In this document: one piece after another, positions 25,724-35,226 of the stretch
Layout: the number at the start of each line of letters is the position of its first letter
How positions within the stretch are numbered: the stretch's first letter is position 1
Origin: Prosthecobacter gellanilyticus
GTDB lineage: Bacteria > Verrucomicrobiota > Verrucomicrobiia > Verrucomicrobiales > Verrucomicrobiaceae
NCBI RefSeq assembly: GCF_007992435.1
Contig: NZ_BKAG01000016.1
Span: 62,001-126,000 of the forward strand
Length of the DNA: 64,000 nucleotides
Reading direction: 5' to 3'
Program-made: the position numbers and the translations under genes
The notes under the pieces: generated by a model
Seen by the model: only the letters and a program-made list of their open reading frames with translations
What the model was told of the DNA's origin: nothing
Databases searched by the model: none

Positions 25724-27061
25724 ATGCCCTTTGCCATCCCCCGCAGAAGCGTCTTGGCACGGGTGGAATCACCGCTAGCATCGGGGCTTCTGATGGCTGC
25801 GAACCGATTTTACTCCCCTTTTGACTCTGAGACGATGAAGCCCCGACCGGCTTTCCCGGGGGAGTATCGGAATGCATTCCAGATTGATCGTGACCGGATC
25901 ATCCACAGCAGTGCCTTTCGGCGGCTGCAAAACAAGACGCAGGTCTTCCTCTCCGGGGAGTATGATTTCTACCGCACGCGGCTCACCCACAGCATCGAGG
26001 TGGCGCAGATCGGGCGCAGCATCTGCGGCTGGCTGACCCAGCAGAGCGAGGTGTTGGGCGAGGACTGCTTCATTGATGCGGATCTGGTGGAGTGCGCGTG
26101 TCTGTCGCATGACCTGGGGCATCCACCGTTTGGTCACACGGGCGAACGAACATTGCATCGCTTGATGCAGCCGTATGGTGGCTTTGAAGGCAATGCGCAA
26201 ACGCTGCGGTTGCTGACACAGACCCTCTTTAATGAGGGGCGTGATGGGATGAACCCCACGCGAGCACTGCTGGATGGGATCCTAAAATACAAGACGCTGC
26301 ATGTGGAGGCAGGCGGTGCGCCGAACCACTACCTCTATGATGACCAGGAGTGCTGGCTGGACTTTACTTTGGGAGGCCAGGCTTTCCCGCCGGAACTGAT
26401 TCCCGGAAAAATGCGCAATGGCTTCAAGAGCATCGAGTGCCAGATCATGGACTGGGCGGATGACACGGCCTATTCGCTCAATGACATCGCGGATGGCATT
26501 CATGCAGGCTTCATCACGACGACGAGCCTGGAAAACTGGGCAGCGAAACAGCAGCTCAATGCCGATCAAGCGGAGCACGTGGACTTTCTCTGCAAGGCGA
26601 TCCGCGAGAAGCGTGTCGAGGGCCGGCTGAACCGTGAGATCGGCAAATACATCCGCGCCACGAAGCTGGTGCCAGAAGCGAGCTTCCTGAGCGCGATGAC
26701 GAAGCGGCATCAGTATCGCCTGGAGATCGATCCAGCGATGAAGGCGCAGTCGAAGCTGAACAAGAAGATCTCTTTGGACATCGTCTTCCTGAGCCCGCAG
26801 CTCCAGCAGCTCGACTACAAGGCGGACGTCATCTTGACGAAGATGTTCGAGGTGCTGCGCGATCGCTACATCGAGCCGAACGGCTCCAAACTGCACCTCA
26901 TGCCAGCCACGCAGGAGCAGGAGATCGAGAAAGCACCGGATGCCGCCACGCGTGCAAGACTCGTATGCGACTGGGTGGCCAGCATGACCGATGCCTTTGC
27001 CTTCCGGACCTATCGTCGCCTGTTTGATGCCAACTTCGGCTCGATCACGGACTTCGTGTGA
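25724..27061 (+). CDS. dgt: Deoxyguanosinetriphosphate triphosphohydrolase-like protein
   Basis: 445 residues from ATG 25724 (MPFAIPRRSVLARVESP). It belongs to the HD-domain dNTP triphosphohydrolases: DRDRIIHSSAFRRLQNKTQVF (shortened here), RTRLTHSIEVAQ with H89, CLSHDLGHPPFGHTGE with the H129-D130 pair, and DWADDTAYSLNDI later in the protein. These residues hold the metal that hydrolyses dNTP to deoxynucleoside and triphosphate. Roles include control of dNTP pools and defence against phage. The gene is monocistronic, 57 bp after the YkgJ-like gene. Confidence 0.92.
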   Translation: MPFAIPRRSVLARVESPLASGLLMAANRFYSPFDSETMKPRPAFPGEYRNAFQIDRDRIIHSSAFRRLQNKTQVFLSGEYDFYRTRLTHSIEVAQIGRSICGWLTQQSEVLGEDCFIDADLVECACLSHDLGHPPFGHTGERTLHRLMQPYGGFEGNAQTLRLLTQTLFNEGRDGMNPTRALLDGILKYKTLHVEAGGAPNHYLYDDQECWLDFTLGGQAFPPELIPGKMRNGFKSIECQIMDWADDTAYSLNDIADGIHAGFITTTSLENWAAKQQLNADQAEHVDFLCKAIREKRVEGRLNREIGKYIRATKLVPEASFLSAMTKRHQYRLEIDPAMKAQSKLNKKISLDIVFLSPQLQQLDYKADVILTKMFEVLRDRYIEPNGSKLHLMPATQEQEIEKAPDAATRARLVCDWVASMTDAFAFRTYRRLFDANFGSITDFV

Positions 27062-27094
27062 TGCAGCAGTGTGGTCAGCGGAGAGTTATTGACC

Positions 27095-27181
27095 ACGAAT
27101 GGACACTGATGGTCACTAATGACCAAGCCATCAGAGGGCTTGGATCAGTATCAGTGCTTATCAGTGGCCATTAGTGGTAAA
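27095..27181. repeat. Imperfect inverted repeat in the dgt-peptidase spacer
   Basis: The sequence around 27095-27120 (gaccacgaatggacactgat...) and the reverse complement of about 27146-27181 (accactaatggccactgat...) match with a few changes. It is followed by gene-free DNA up to the peptidase start at 27314. It could form a long imperfect hairpin acting as a terminator for dgt; no coding potential. Confidence 0.5.
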
Positions 27182-27313
27182 AAGATCAGGGGGACTGCGA
27201 CGGGTTGAGGTTTGCGCTAATAACCAGGGTGTCCGAGAGGTTGATGAGGGGTGCAATTCGTGTCCATTTCGGGTTCGAATGCTGCCTTTGCCTGCGTATT
27301 GATCTTTCCTGCC

Positions 27314-30250
27314 ATGCGTTTGATTTCAGCCCTTTGCCTTGCCGCCACCAGCCTCGTCTCTGCCCAGACGGAGGCGGATCTTTTGAAGAATGTCCGCCAG
27401 CTGACCTTTGAAGGTCGCCGGGCTGGCGAAGGCTACTTCAATGCGGATGGAACCAAGATGGTGTTCCAGTCGGAGCGTGAGGCGGGGAATCCGTTTTACC
27501 AGATCTACCTGATGGACCTGGAGACAGGTGACCAGGAACGCATTTCCCCCGGCATGGGCAAGACGACCTGCGCGTGGATTCACCCGGACGGCAAGCGCAT
27601 CATGTTCGCGAGCACACATTCCGACCCGAACTCGAAGGACCTGCAGGATGCGGAATACAAGGAGCGCGAGACGAGCAAGGTGCGCAAATACTCCTGGGAC
27701 TATGATGAGCACTACGACATCTGGGAGTACACGCTGGCCACGAAACTCTTCAAGAACCTGACGGACACCAAGGGTTATGATGCCGAGGGCGACTGGTCAC
27801 CGAATGGCACGAAGATGGTCTTCGCGAGCAATCGCCGAGCCTATGACAAGGAGCTCTCGAAAGAGGACAAGGAGCGGCTGAAGATCGACAAGCAGTACTT
27901 CATGGACATCTACATCGCCGATGCGGATGGCACGAATGTGAAGCAGCTCACCGATGTGCCGGGCTATGATGGCGGACCGTTTTTCAGCGCCGATGGCAAG
28001 AAGATCTGCTGGCGGCGCTTCACGCCGAAGGGCGATGTGGCCGAGGTGTGGACCATGAACATCGACGGCAGCGACCAGAAGCAGATCACCAAGCTGGGAG
28101 CGATGAGCTGGGCGCCGTATTTCCACCCGAGCGGCGAGTATCTCATCTTCACCACGAACCTCAACGGCTTCGCCAATTTCGAGCTCTACATCGTGGATGC
28201 CGCCGGCAAGCGCGAGCCCGTGCGCGTGACCACTACGGATGGTTTTGACGGCCTGCCGGTCTTCACCCCAGATGGCAAGAAACTTGCCTGGACCAGCGGT
28301 CGCACCGCAAATGCACAGAGCCAGATCTTCATGGCGGAATGGAATCATGAAGCCGCGAAAAAGGCCCTGGAAACCAGCGGCCCCGCCAAGGAGGACAAGG
28401 TCGCCAAGACCGCCCAGGCACCGGACGCAAGCCTAACCAAGGGTGAGATCACTCCGGAGGACATGCGCCAGCATGTGACGTATCTCGCGAGTGATGAACT
28501 GGATGGTCGTCTGACCGGCACGGAAGGCGAGAAACTGGCCACGCAGTATGTGGCAGATGTCTTCAAGAAGATCGGGCTGCAACCCTATGGTGATGAGGAG
28601 TGGTTTGAACCCTTTGAGTTCACCGCAGGAGTGGCTTTGGGCGAGGGTAACAAGCTCGTGCTCACCGGTGGTGATGCCGCTGAGCTGAAGGCGGATGTGG
28701 ACTGGCGCCCGCTGTCGTTTTCCCAGCTCGGTGAGATCAAGCCGAGCAGCATTGTCTTTGCCGGATACGGCATCGAGACACCGGATGAAGCCACCGGCAA
28801 TGATGGCAAGAAACTGGAGACCTACAGCAGCTACGCGCACCTGGATGTTAAGGACAAGTGGGTCATGGTCCTGCGCTATCTGCCCGAGGGCATCAGCAAG
28901 GAGCGTCGCGATGACCTGGTGCGCTATGCGAGCCTGCGCCACAAGGCGCTGGTGGCCCGGCAGAAGGGCGCGAAAGGGCTGATCTTTGTCAGCGGGCCTA
29001 ACAGCAAGGTTGCCAACCAGCTCGTGCCCATGAGCTTCGATGCCTCTCTCGCGACCTCCGGCGTGGCAGCGATCAGCATCACCGATGCGCTGGCGGACAA
29101 GCTGCTCAAACCGGCCGGCAAGACGATCAAGGAACTCCAGGACAAACTGGACACCGGAGATCTCATGGGCGGTATTGACTGCGCAGGACTCACCCTGGCG
29201 GCGACGATCGACATCCGTCAGGAAAAGAAGACCGGCCGCAATGTGCTGGGCGTGCTGCCTGCGAAGGACAAGCCTGATCCGCATGTGGCGCCGCTCATTG
29301 TTTGCGCGCACATCGACCACCTCGGCAGCAAGGGCGGCGGCAACTCACGCGCGAAGGGCGATGACCTGAACAAGATCCACCACGGCGCGGATGACAACGC
29401 CAGCGGTGTGGCCGGTGTGATCGAGATCGCCCAGTATCTGGCGGACCAGAAGAAGCAGGGGAAGATCAAGCTGACGCGTGATGTGATCTTTGCCGGATGG
29501 AGCGGTGAGGAGCTGGGCCTGCTGGGCAGTAATCACTACGTCGAAGCTTTGGCGAAGATGTTCCGCGGCGATCCGAACGGCAAGCTGACCGGCATGTTCG
29601 CCGCCTGCCTGAACATGGACATGATCGGCCGCTTTCAGAAGACGCTGGTGCTTCAGGGCGTGGGCTCCAGCTCCATCTGGGCCAAGGAAATCGAGAAGCG
29701 CAACGCACCGATCGGCCTGCCGATCACGACGCAGAACGATGCGCACCTGCCGACCGACAGCACCACCTTCTATCTGCGCGGCATCCCGACGCTGAATGCC
29801 TTCACCGGCAGTCATGAAGACTATCATCTGCCGAGCGACACAGCGGACAAGATCGACTACGAGCACGCGGCAAAGATCGCGAAACTCATGGGCCTGATCG
29901 CCCGCGGTGTGGCGACCTCGGACACGAATCCGGATTATGTGACCATGGAAGCCCCTAAGAACCAAGGCACCCGTGGCGGCATGCGCGCCTATCTGGGCAC
30001 CATCCCCGACTATGCGCAGGGTGACACGAAGGGCGTGAAGCTCAGCGGTGTCTCACCCATCGGACCTGCCGCGAAAGCAGGCGTGAAAGGTGGCGATGTC
30101 ATCGTGAAGCTCAGCGGCAAGGATGTGCTGAACATCTATGACTACACCAGCCTCATGGGCGAGCTGAAGATCGGCGCCGAGACGACCATCACCGTGCTGC
30201 GTGACGGCAAAGAGGTGGAGCTGAAGGTGACACCGGGGTCTCGCGAATGA
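27314..30250 (+). CDS. Secreted TolB-propeller, M28 peptidase and PDZ fusion
   Basis: 978 residues from ATG 27314, which gives a clean signal peptide (MRLISALCLAATSLVSAQ). Residues 25-370 are WD40-like/PD40 repeats (WSPNGTKMVFASNRRAYD, FSADGKKICW and so on). A helical linker and PA-like insert (FAGYGIETPDE) lead to an M28 zinc aminopeptidase core: HIDHLG, HHGADDNASGVAG, WSGEELGLLGS, NMDMIGR and HEDYHLPSDT give the five metal ligands and the catalytic glutamate. A PDZ domain ends the protein (GVSPIGPAAKAGVKGGDVI). It is expected to act in the periplasm or outside, trimming peptides. The combination in one chain is uncommon outside PVC-like bacteria. Confidence 0.92.
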   Translation: MRLISALCLAATSLVSAQTEADLLKNVRQLTFEGRRAGEGYFNADGTKMVFQSEREAGNPFYQIYLMDLETGDQERISPGMGKTTCAWIHPDGKRIMFASTHSDPNSKDLQDAEYKERETSKVRKYSWDYDEHYDIWEYTLATKLFKNLTDTKGYDAEGDWSPNGTKMVFASNRRAYDKELSKEDKERLKIDKQYFMDIYIADADGTNVKQLTDVPGYDGGPFFSADGKKICWRRFTPKGDVAEVWTMNIDGSDQKQITKLGAMSWAPYFHPSGEYLIFTTNLNGFANFELYIVDAAGKREPVRVTTTDGFDGLPVFTPDGKKLAWTSGRTANAQSQIFMAEWNHEAAKKALETSGPAKEDKVAKTAQAPDASLTKGEITPEDMRQHVTYLASDELDGRLTGTEGEKLATQYVADVFKKIGLQPYGDEEWFEPFEFTAGVALGEGNKLVLTGGDAAELKADVDWRPLSFSQLGEIKPSSIVFAGYGIETPDEATGNDGKKLETYSSYAHLDVKDKWVMVLRYLPEGISKERRDDLVRYASLRHKALVARQKGAKGLIFVSGPNSKVANQLVPMSFDASLATSGVAAISITDALADKLLKPAGKTIKELQDKLDTGDLMGGIDCAGLTLAATIDIRQEKKTGRNVLGVLPAKDKPDPHVAPLIVCAHIDHLGSKGGGNSRAKGDDLNKIHHGADDNASGVAGVIEIAQYLADQKKQGKIKLTRDVIFAGWSGEELGLLGSNHYVEALAKMFRGDPNGKLTGMFAACLNMDMIGRFQKTLVLQGVGSSSIWAKEIEKRNAPIGLPITTQNDAHLPTDSTTFYLRGIPTLNAFTGSHEDYHLPSDTADKIDYEHAAKIAKLMGLIARGVATSDTNPDYVTMEAPKNQGTRGGMRAYLGTIPDYAQGDTKGVKLSGVSPIGPAAKAGVKGGDVIVKLSGKDVLNIYDYTSLMGELKIGAETTITVLRDGKEVELKVTPGSRE

Positions 30251-30273
30251 CGCGGGACTTTTGATTCATGATT

Positions 30274-30298
30274 CTTGAATCCTGATTCAGGAATCAAG
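30274..30298. terminator. Hairpin between convergent genes
   Basis: An 11-position stem with one mismatch (cttgaatcctg / caggaatcaag) around loop att. It lies between the peptidase gene (+) and the cytochrome gene (-), and the stop codon of the latter (30294-30296) is inside the right arm. Probably a shared transcription stop. Confidence 0.5.
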
Positions 30299-31814
30299 GG
30301 ATGAACATGAACTCCTTGGTGTTCAGGAGCGCCCAGGCAATGTCTTCGGGGGAGGCCGTGTTTTCGGCGATGGAAGCGAGCTCCTGCCCGGAGGGTTTGC
30401 GACCTAACAAATTTAAAAATAAGTCCTCAGCGCTGCCTGCTTGAGGGGATTTGGGGTGGATGGAGCCACCATGGATCATGAGACGGGCAATCTCATGGGA
30501 GATCGGGGTGGAGCTGGAGGCTGCCCACTCACGATTGCCGCGGCCCAAGAAATGAAGGGGATGAGCAGCGGGCGAGACTTGGGAAAGTTCACCCGCGTTC
30601 TCCGCGGACAAAGTGCTCCAGATGACTTCGGCAGGAAGGCGGCGGATATGGGGAGCGGGAGCGAGGTAGCAGCCGTTCCAGCTCACATTGTAGGCGATGC
30701 TAGTGCGCTGGTAGGCCTCTGTGCAAGCGAGGATACGCTGAAACTCACCGATGCGGCCGCCTGTGCGGAGGAACTCATCCGTAAGCGCTTTGACAGGGAT
30801 GGAAGATTCGTCGGGACTGTAGAGCTCGGTATCGATCCAGGTGATGTTCTGGCGCGTGCCTTCACCGAAGCAGTTGCTGCTTATTTTGCCGATGACCTTC
30901 GGGTGCACATCATGCCATGGTGTTGCTTCAGACACACCTCCCAGAGCAGGATTGATCAGCATGCCGGGCATGCCGAACATGTGGCTCCAGAGGCGCAGAG
31001 CAGCCACCCTGGCATAACGATGGCTAGGTTCATGAATGATCCAGCCGGCAACCAGCTTGCGTGTCTCCTGCCCCTCTGCAATCGAAGGCAGTTTGTCGCG
31101 AGTCAGCGGCAGCAGCTTCGGCTTCACGACGTCTCCGGGACTGGCATCATTATAAGCGTAGTCCTTCGGCAGCTTGAACTGGCCAGCCTTGTCCGGTGAC
31201 ACAAAGCAGGCCGCAAATTCATAAGCCTGGCGCTGGGTTGCGTCTGCGTAGGGGTGATCATGGCAGAAAGCACAATGCAGATCTGTCCCAAGCACAGCAA
31301 AGGCAACGGCGGATCCTGAACGCAGTGGGTTGTCTGCGTCCCGGCGGCTGAGATAGGTGCCGCTGACCATGTGCTGGATGACTTGATCAAAGGGCAGATC
31401 ATCACGCGCTGCCTGCCGCAGCCAGGAGACGGTCTCCGCATCGTCTTCGACACGAAAGAGCTCGGCCAGCATCTGGAAGCGAGCTTCGGCAGCAGCGGGC
31501 TCTTTCACCAGAGCATCGGTTAGGCGAGCACGTTTGCCGGGACTGGAGTCGGCGAGGAAGGCGCGTGCTTCTTCCGCCCTGGGCAGGCGGCCCGCGAGGT
31601 CCACACAGGCCCGGCGGAGGAAGGTGGCATCATCCGCAGCGGACGGCAGCGTGGGGAGCGGTGTGTGATTCGGCTTCTGCCGGCTTTTCTGAACGAGATC
31701 ATACTCGGCCATCAGAGCGGCATCGATGCGGGCCTCGGGGCTTTGTCTCTTCTGCAGAAGAACAAGAGCCAGGGCCAGCAAGATCAAGATACCCAGCGGC
31801 AGGCGAGTTTTCAT
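30294..31814 (-). CDS. DUF1549/DUF1553 cytochrome-type protein (short form)
   Basis: 506 residues. A single N-terminal hydrophobic segment (PLGILILLALALVLLQ) may be an uncleaved anchor or signal. DUF1549 is seen in FLRRACVDLAGRLPRAEEARAFL and LHCAFCHDHPYAD, the latter with the CAFCH haem-type site; DUF1553 follows with LRLWSHMFGMPG, and HFLGRGNREW near the C-terminus. It lacks the separate N-terminal cytochrome domain, the anti-sigma part and a DUF1501 neighbour found at 19004-23274, so it is a stand-alone, shorter paralogue. Function unknown. Confidence 0.85.
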   Translation of the reverse strand: MKTRLPLGILILLALALVLLQKRQSPEARIDAALMAEYDLVQKSRQKPNHTPLPTLPSAADDATFLRRACVDLAGRLPRAEEARAFLADSSPGKRARLTDALVKEPAAAEARFQMLAELFRVEDDAETVSWLRQAARDDLPFDQVIQHMVSGTYLSRRDADNPLRSGSAVAFAVLGTDLHCAFCHDHPYADATQRQAYEFAACFVSPDKAGQFKLPKDYAYNDASPGDVVKPKLLPLTRDKLPSIAEGQETRKLVAGWIIHEPSHRYARVAALRLWSHMFGMPGMLINPALGGVSEATPWHDVHPKVIGKISSNCFGEGTRQNITWIDTELYSPDESSIPVKALTDEFLRTGGRIGEFQRILACTEAYQRTSIAYNVSWNGCYLAPAPHIRRLPAEVIWSTLSAENAGELSQVSPAAHPLHFLGRGNREWAASSSTPISHEIARLMIHGGSIHPKSPQAGSAEDLFLNLLGRKPSGQELASIAENTASPEDIAWALLNTKEFMFIP

Positions 31815-31887
31815 GCTGACCTAACGGGCAGAGCCACGACACGATTAGAGTCGAATCACAAGAGTGACTCTTGGCTGCGCGTGTCAG

Positions 31888-33015
31888 CTATTTTTCCATT
31901 GTCGCGATCACCGCTTCGGCGGCACGGCGATAGGCTCCGCCTTCACCGAGGGTGGCGACGACATCCGCGAGGTCTTTTTCCAAAGCGGCGCGGCGATCGT
32001 GATCGGTGAGCAGGCTCGCCATCTCAGCGGCGAGTGAATCACTGGTGAGCTCGGCCTGCACGAGTTCACGCACGACATCACGTTTTGCGAGAATGTTCAC
32101 GATGCCGATGCGCTCGATCTTCACCACCAGCTTCGCGGCCATGTAGGTGAGCTGGTTCACGTGATAGACCAACGCATACGGCAGGCCAAAACAGGCGGCT
32201 TCCAGTGTGGCAGTACCACTTGCCACAGCGCCGACCTGACAGCGCTGCATCAGATCATAGACAGTGCCGACTTCGATCCAGGCTTTCGCCTCCGGCATGG
32301 CCGCAGCCTCCGCCATGTCACGCATCTGCTGCGCGAGGCGCTCGTTCGCGGCGGAGGCCACAAAGCGCGCGTTGGGCACCTGCAGACGAATGGCCTTCGC
32401 GGCCTGAAGCATCGTGGGGAAAAGCTTCCTCACCTCGTTCAGGCGGCTGCCAGGAAACCAGCCCACGAGATTCGGTTCGCGCTTCCACTCCCGGCGCAGC
32501 GAATGCACGCGGTCCACCATGGGATGCCCGCCGAAGACGGTCGGCAGGCCGCTCTTCTCATAGAAATCTTTTTCGAAGGGGAAGATGCAGATCATGAGGT
32601 CCAGCACCTTGGCCATCACTTTCACACGACCTTTCTTCCAGGCCCAAACCTGCGGGCTGATGTAGTAGATGATCTTGCCCGTGTAGCCACCGGCGCGCAC
32701 GGCCTTGGCGAGGCGCAGGTTAAAACCCGGGTAATCCACCAGCACCACGGCATCGGGTCGCTCACGCAGGATCTGCTCCGTGGAGGAGGTCATCTTGCCT
32801 TTGAAGTAGGAGTACATCTTCAGCACCTCCCACAGGCCCACCACACCCGCCTTCTCCACCCAGTCCTCGATCCCCTGCCCTGCGGCCTCGCGCATGCGCT
32901 GGCCGCCGAGTCCGGTGAAACGCATCTCCGGTTGCAGGGTCTGCAGTTCGCGGATCAAACCGGAAGCATGGGTGTCCCCGCTGATCTCTCCGGCAATGAT
33001 GTGAAGATGGGGCAT
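31888..33015 (-). CDS. lpxB: Lipid-A-disaccharide synthase
   Basis: 375 residues from ATG 33015 (MPHLHIIAGEISGDTHASGLI); the 17-codon longer frame is not LpxB-like. Conserved pieces are AGEISGDTHAS, FTGLGGQRM, VVLVDYPGFNLRLAK, IIYYISPQVWAWKKGR, FPFEKDFY, GHPMVD, WFPGSRLNEV and GTATLEAACFGLPYALVYHV. It joins UDP-2,3-diacylglucosamine and lipid X into the lipid A disaccharide at the inner face of the membrane. Separate from lpxA here, unlike the enterobacterial cluster. Confidence 0.95.
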   Translation of the reverse strand: MPHLHIIAGEISGDTHASGLIRELQTLQPEMRFTGLGGQRMREAAGQGIEDWVEKAGVVGLWEVLKMYSYFKGKMTSSTEQILRERPDAVVLVDYPGFNLRLAKAVRAGGYTGKIIYYISPQVWAWKKGRVKVMAKVLDLMICIFPFEKDFYEKSGLPTVFGGHPMVDRVHSLRREWKREPNLVGWFPGSRLNEVRKLFPTMLQAAKAIRLQVPNARFVASAANERLAQQMRDMAEAAAMPEAKAWIEVGTVYDLMQRCQVGAVASGTATLEAACFGLPYALVYHVNQLTYMAAKLVVKIERIGIVNILAKRDVVRELVQAELTSDSLAAEMASLLTDHDRRAALEKDLADVVATLGEGGAYRRAAEAVIATMEK

Positions 33016-33179
33016 GAAGGAAATTTCGGGGGGCTGAAGGGGAACGGCACGATACAAAGCCATCACCGGGAAGGGTCAACCCACACAGAGGCTTTTTTTT
33101 GGTGCGTTCCTAAACGGCGTGTCTATCATCGCGCCGCTTCCACGAAAAAAGCACCCCAGAACTCTGCGCAACCACCATC

Positions 33180-34208
33180 ATGAGCAACTCCGCACCCAAA
33201 CTCCATAACGCGATGTGGCCCGGCCTCGTCGGCAAAGGCGACGGCGAAGGCCAGGAACCCCCGATCAGTCTCGAGCACATGCTCGACCTCACCGCCGCTG
33301 CGGACGTGAACGGCCAGAAATTTGAGGGCATCGACTACTTCCTTTTCCATCCGCACACCGACCCGAACGCCAGTGATGACGAGATCAAGCGCATCGCGGA
33401 TCTCATCGCCTCCAAAGGTTTCGTCGTCGGTTCCCTCGTGGCGCCTGTGTGGCCCGGCACCGTGGGTGACTCCTCCATGGGTGATGACGCCCAGCAGCAG
33501 AAGTTCCTCGATGCGGTGAAGGTCGCCTGCCGCATCGCCAAGGTTTTCAACAACCACGGCATCCGCAAATACGGTGTCATCCGCATCGACTCCGCCGAGT
33601 TCGGCATCGCCAAATGGCGTGAGAACCCGCAGGCCAACACCGCTCGCATCATCGACACCTTCAAGAAGGCCGCGCAGATCGCCAAGGACAATGGCGAGCG
33701 CCTCGCCGCTGAAGGTGAAATCTGCTGGGCAGGCATGCACTCCTGGAAGGACATGCTGGATGTGCTGGAAGGCGTGGGCATGCCCGAGTCTCTCGGCTTC
33801 CAGGCTGACCTGGCCCACACCTACCTCTACACCCTCGGCTACAATGCTCCTGAGCATGCCCTTCTGAAGGAAGGCTACAGCGAGGCCGAGTTCTACGCCG
33901 CTTATGAGAAGATGACGGATGCTCTGCGCCCCTGGACCATCGACTTCCACGTGGCTCAGAACGACGGCACCGTGCACGGCGCCGGCAGCCACGACAAGAC
34001 GGGCAAGCACTGCCAGGCGGATGATCCGAACGGCAAGCTCGACATCGTGAAATGCGCTGGCTACTGGCTGAAGGACGCTCCTTCCCGCGGCATCAAGCAC
34101 ATCTGCTGGGATGGCTGCATGTTCCCGAACGCCGTGCTCGAAACACCGAAGACCTGGAACACCATCCTGGACACCATGATCAAGGTGCGCAACTCGCATG
34201 GCTGGTAA
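33180..34208 (+). CDS. Xylose isomerase-like TIM-barrel sugar isomerase/epimerase
   Basis: 342 residues, no signal peptide. It resembles the AP-endonuclease-2/xylose-isomerase-like barrel family: [66 protein letters not shown] and [15 protein letters not shown] hold the Glu, Asp and His positions that usually bind a divalent metal. The substrate is probably a sugar or polyol, but cannot be specified. It is a single-gene unit followed by a strong intrinsic terminator. Confidence 0.85.
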   Translation: MSNSAPKLHNAMWPGLVGKGDGEGQEPPISLEHMLDLTAAADVNGQKFEGIDYFLFHPHTDPNASDDEIKRIADLIASKGFVVGSLVAPVWPGTVGDSSMGDDAQQQKFLDAVKVACRIAKVFNNHGIRKYGVIRIDSAEFGIAKWRENPQANTARIIDTFKKAAQIAKDNGERLAAEGEICWAGMHSWKDMLDVLEGVGMPESLGFQADLAHTYLYTLGYNAPEHALLKEGYSEAEFYAAYEKMTDALRPWTIDFHVAQNDGTVHGAGSHDKTGKHCQADDPNGKLDIVKCAGYWLKDAPSRGIKHICWDGCMFPNAVLETPKTWNTILDTMIKVRNSHGW

Positions 34209-34245
34209 GCCGCGACACTTCCGCATCATTGGTTAGCTCATCTTT

Positions 34246-34275
34246 AGCCCCGCTGGTCACCCGGCGGGGCTTTTT
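34246..34275 (+). terminator. Rho-independent terminator after the sugar isomerase gene
   Basis: Perfect 8-bp arms agccccgc (34246-34253) and gcggggct (34264-34271) followed by a run of T, 38 bp after the stop codon. A textbook intrinsic terminator. Confidence 0.9.
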
Positions 34276-34313
34276 GTTGGCTTGACCTCGGGATCTCTAA
34301 CCGGTCATGATGC

Positions 34314-34748
34314 ATGTCTATTCTCCCGCCTATGGACACTGGCTCTTTGCTTGATCTCTCTCTGCCTCCGGACAGCCCGAGCAACACGCCTCTCCGCCCC
34401 ACACGACTGGCCAAATGGGGAGCATGGCTGCAGCTGGCACCGTTGATCGGAGGCTTTTTCACCTCTTTCGCCATGGTGAGGGTCTTTTCCCACATCAGTG
34501 CCACGGGTGAACTGCGCGACAAGGAGGCAGGCGACCCCGCCAAATTGAGTGAAGGCATCGGCTGGGCCTTGATGGGCACTCATATCGGTCTTGTCGTGAG
34601 CCTGGTCGGTTGCATCCTGCTCTGCCTCGCGATTTTCAAGCAGGGCAGCCAGCCGCTATGGGTGAAGATTTTGTTCGGCATTTCCACCATCCCTGCCCTG
34701 GCCGCTCTTCAGATGCTGGTCTTTCTGCTGGCTCGAGCAACGGCCTGA
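34314..34748 (+). CDS. Small membrane protein resembling a MotA/TolQ/ExbB channel core
   Basis: 144 residues with about three membrane spans (LQLAPLIGGFFTSFAMVRVF, ALMGTHIGLVVSLVGCILLCLAIF, VKILFGISTIPALAALQMLVFLL). The stretch SATGELRDKEAGDPAKLSEGIGWALMGTHIGL (given here in part) recalls the conserved F-x4-S ... DP-x-L-x2-GI-x2-AL-x-T-x2-GL pattern of ExbB/TolQ. It is shorter than a full ExbB, and no exbD/tolR or tonB gene is adjacent. Treat as an ExbB-like orphan of unknown partner. Confidence 0.5.
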   Translation: MSILPPMDTGSLLDLSLPPDSPSNTPLRPTRLAKWGAWLQLAPLIGGFFTSFAMVRVFSHISATGELRDKEAGDPAKLSEGIGWALMGTHIGLVVSLVGCILLCLAIFKQGSQPLWVKILFGISTIPALAALQMLVFLLARATA

Positions 34749-34766
34749 GACATCCCGCAAGCGGTA

Positions 34767-35159
34767 TCATGGCCGTCGCGGATGCAGCCCCTTCACCAGC
34801 CAGACGACCAGCAGGAAGACGGAGATCAGCACCAAGCTGGTGATGTTTTCACGCCATGAAGGCGGGAACACAAGGACGTAGCCCGCATCCTTCACCAGGG
34901 CCGCGAAACTGGAGACGCAGAAGGGCATGAGGAAGAGACGAAACATGACCCATGGATCCATCCTCACGCGCGGCCCGACGGAGGACTGCGTGCTGATGAT
35001 CAGCGCCAGGCCGATGATGCCACTCAGGCCCAGCGAGGTTAACCAAATGCGTGGCGTGGGATCAAAGTGATTCACCACACTCAACGACCACCAGATGAAG
35101 TAGCACCAGAGGATGGTACGGCCTGTGGAGAGATTCTGCAGGTAGCGGAAGAGAGGCAT
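34767..35159 (-). CDS. Small integral membrane protein, unknown function
   Basis: 130 residues with three to four hydrophobic segments (ILWCYFIWWSLSVV, IWLTSLGLSGIIGLALII, MFRLFLMPFCVSSFAAL, ITSLVLISVFLLVVWLV). No signal peptide and no motif I recognise. Convergent with the ExbB-like gene (19 bp between stops). Composition and frame use match a real gene. Confidence 0.65.
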   Translation of the reverse strand: MPLFRYLQNLSTGRTILWCYFIWWSLSVVNHFDPTPRIWLTSLGLSGIIGLALIISTQSSVGPRVRMDPWVMFRLFLMPFCVSSFAALVKDAGYVLVFPPSWRENITSLVLISVFLLVVWLVKGLHPRRP

Positions 35160-35226
35160 GCGGGTCGGGTGGAGACTGGTTCCTCATGCCTGAAGAAGCG
35201 TCAACCGTGCCAGACAAGCCATTGCA

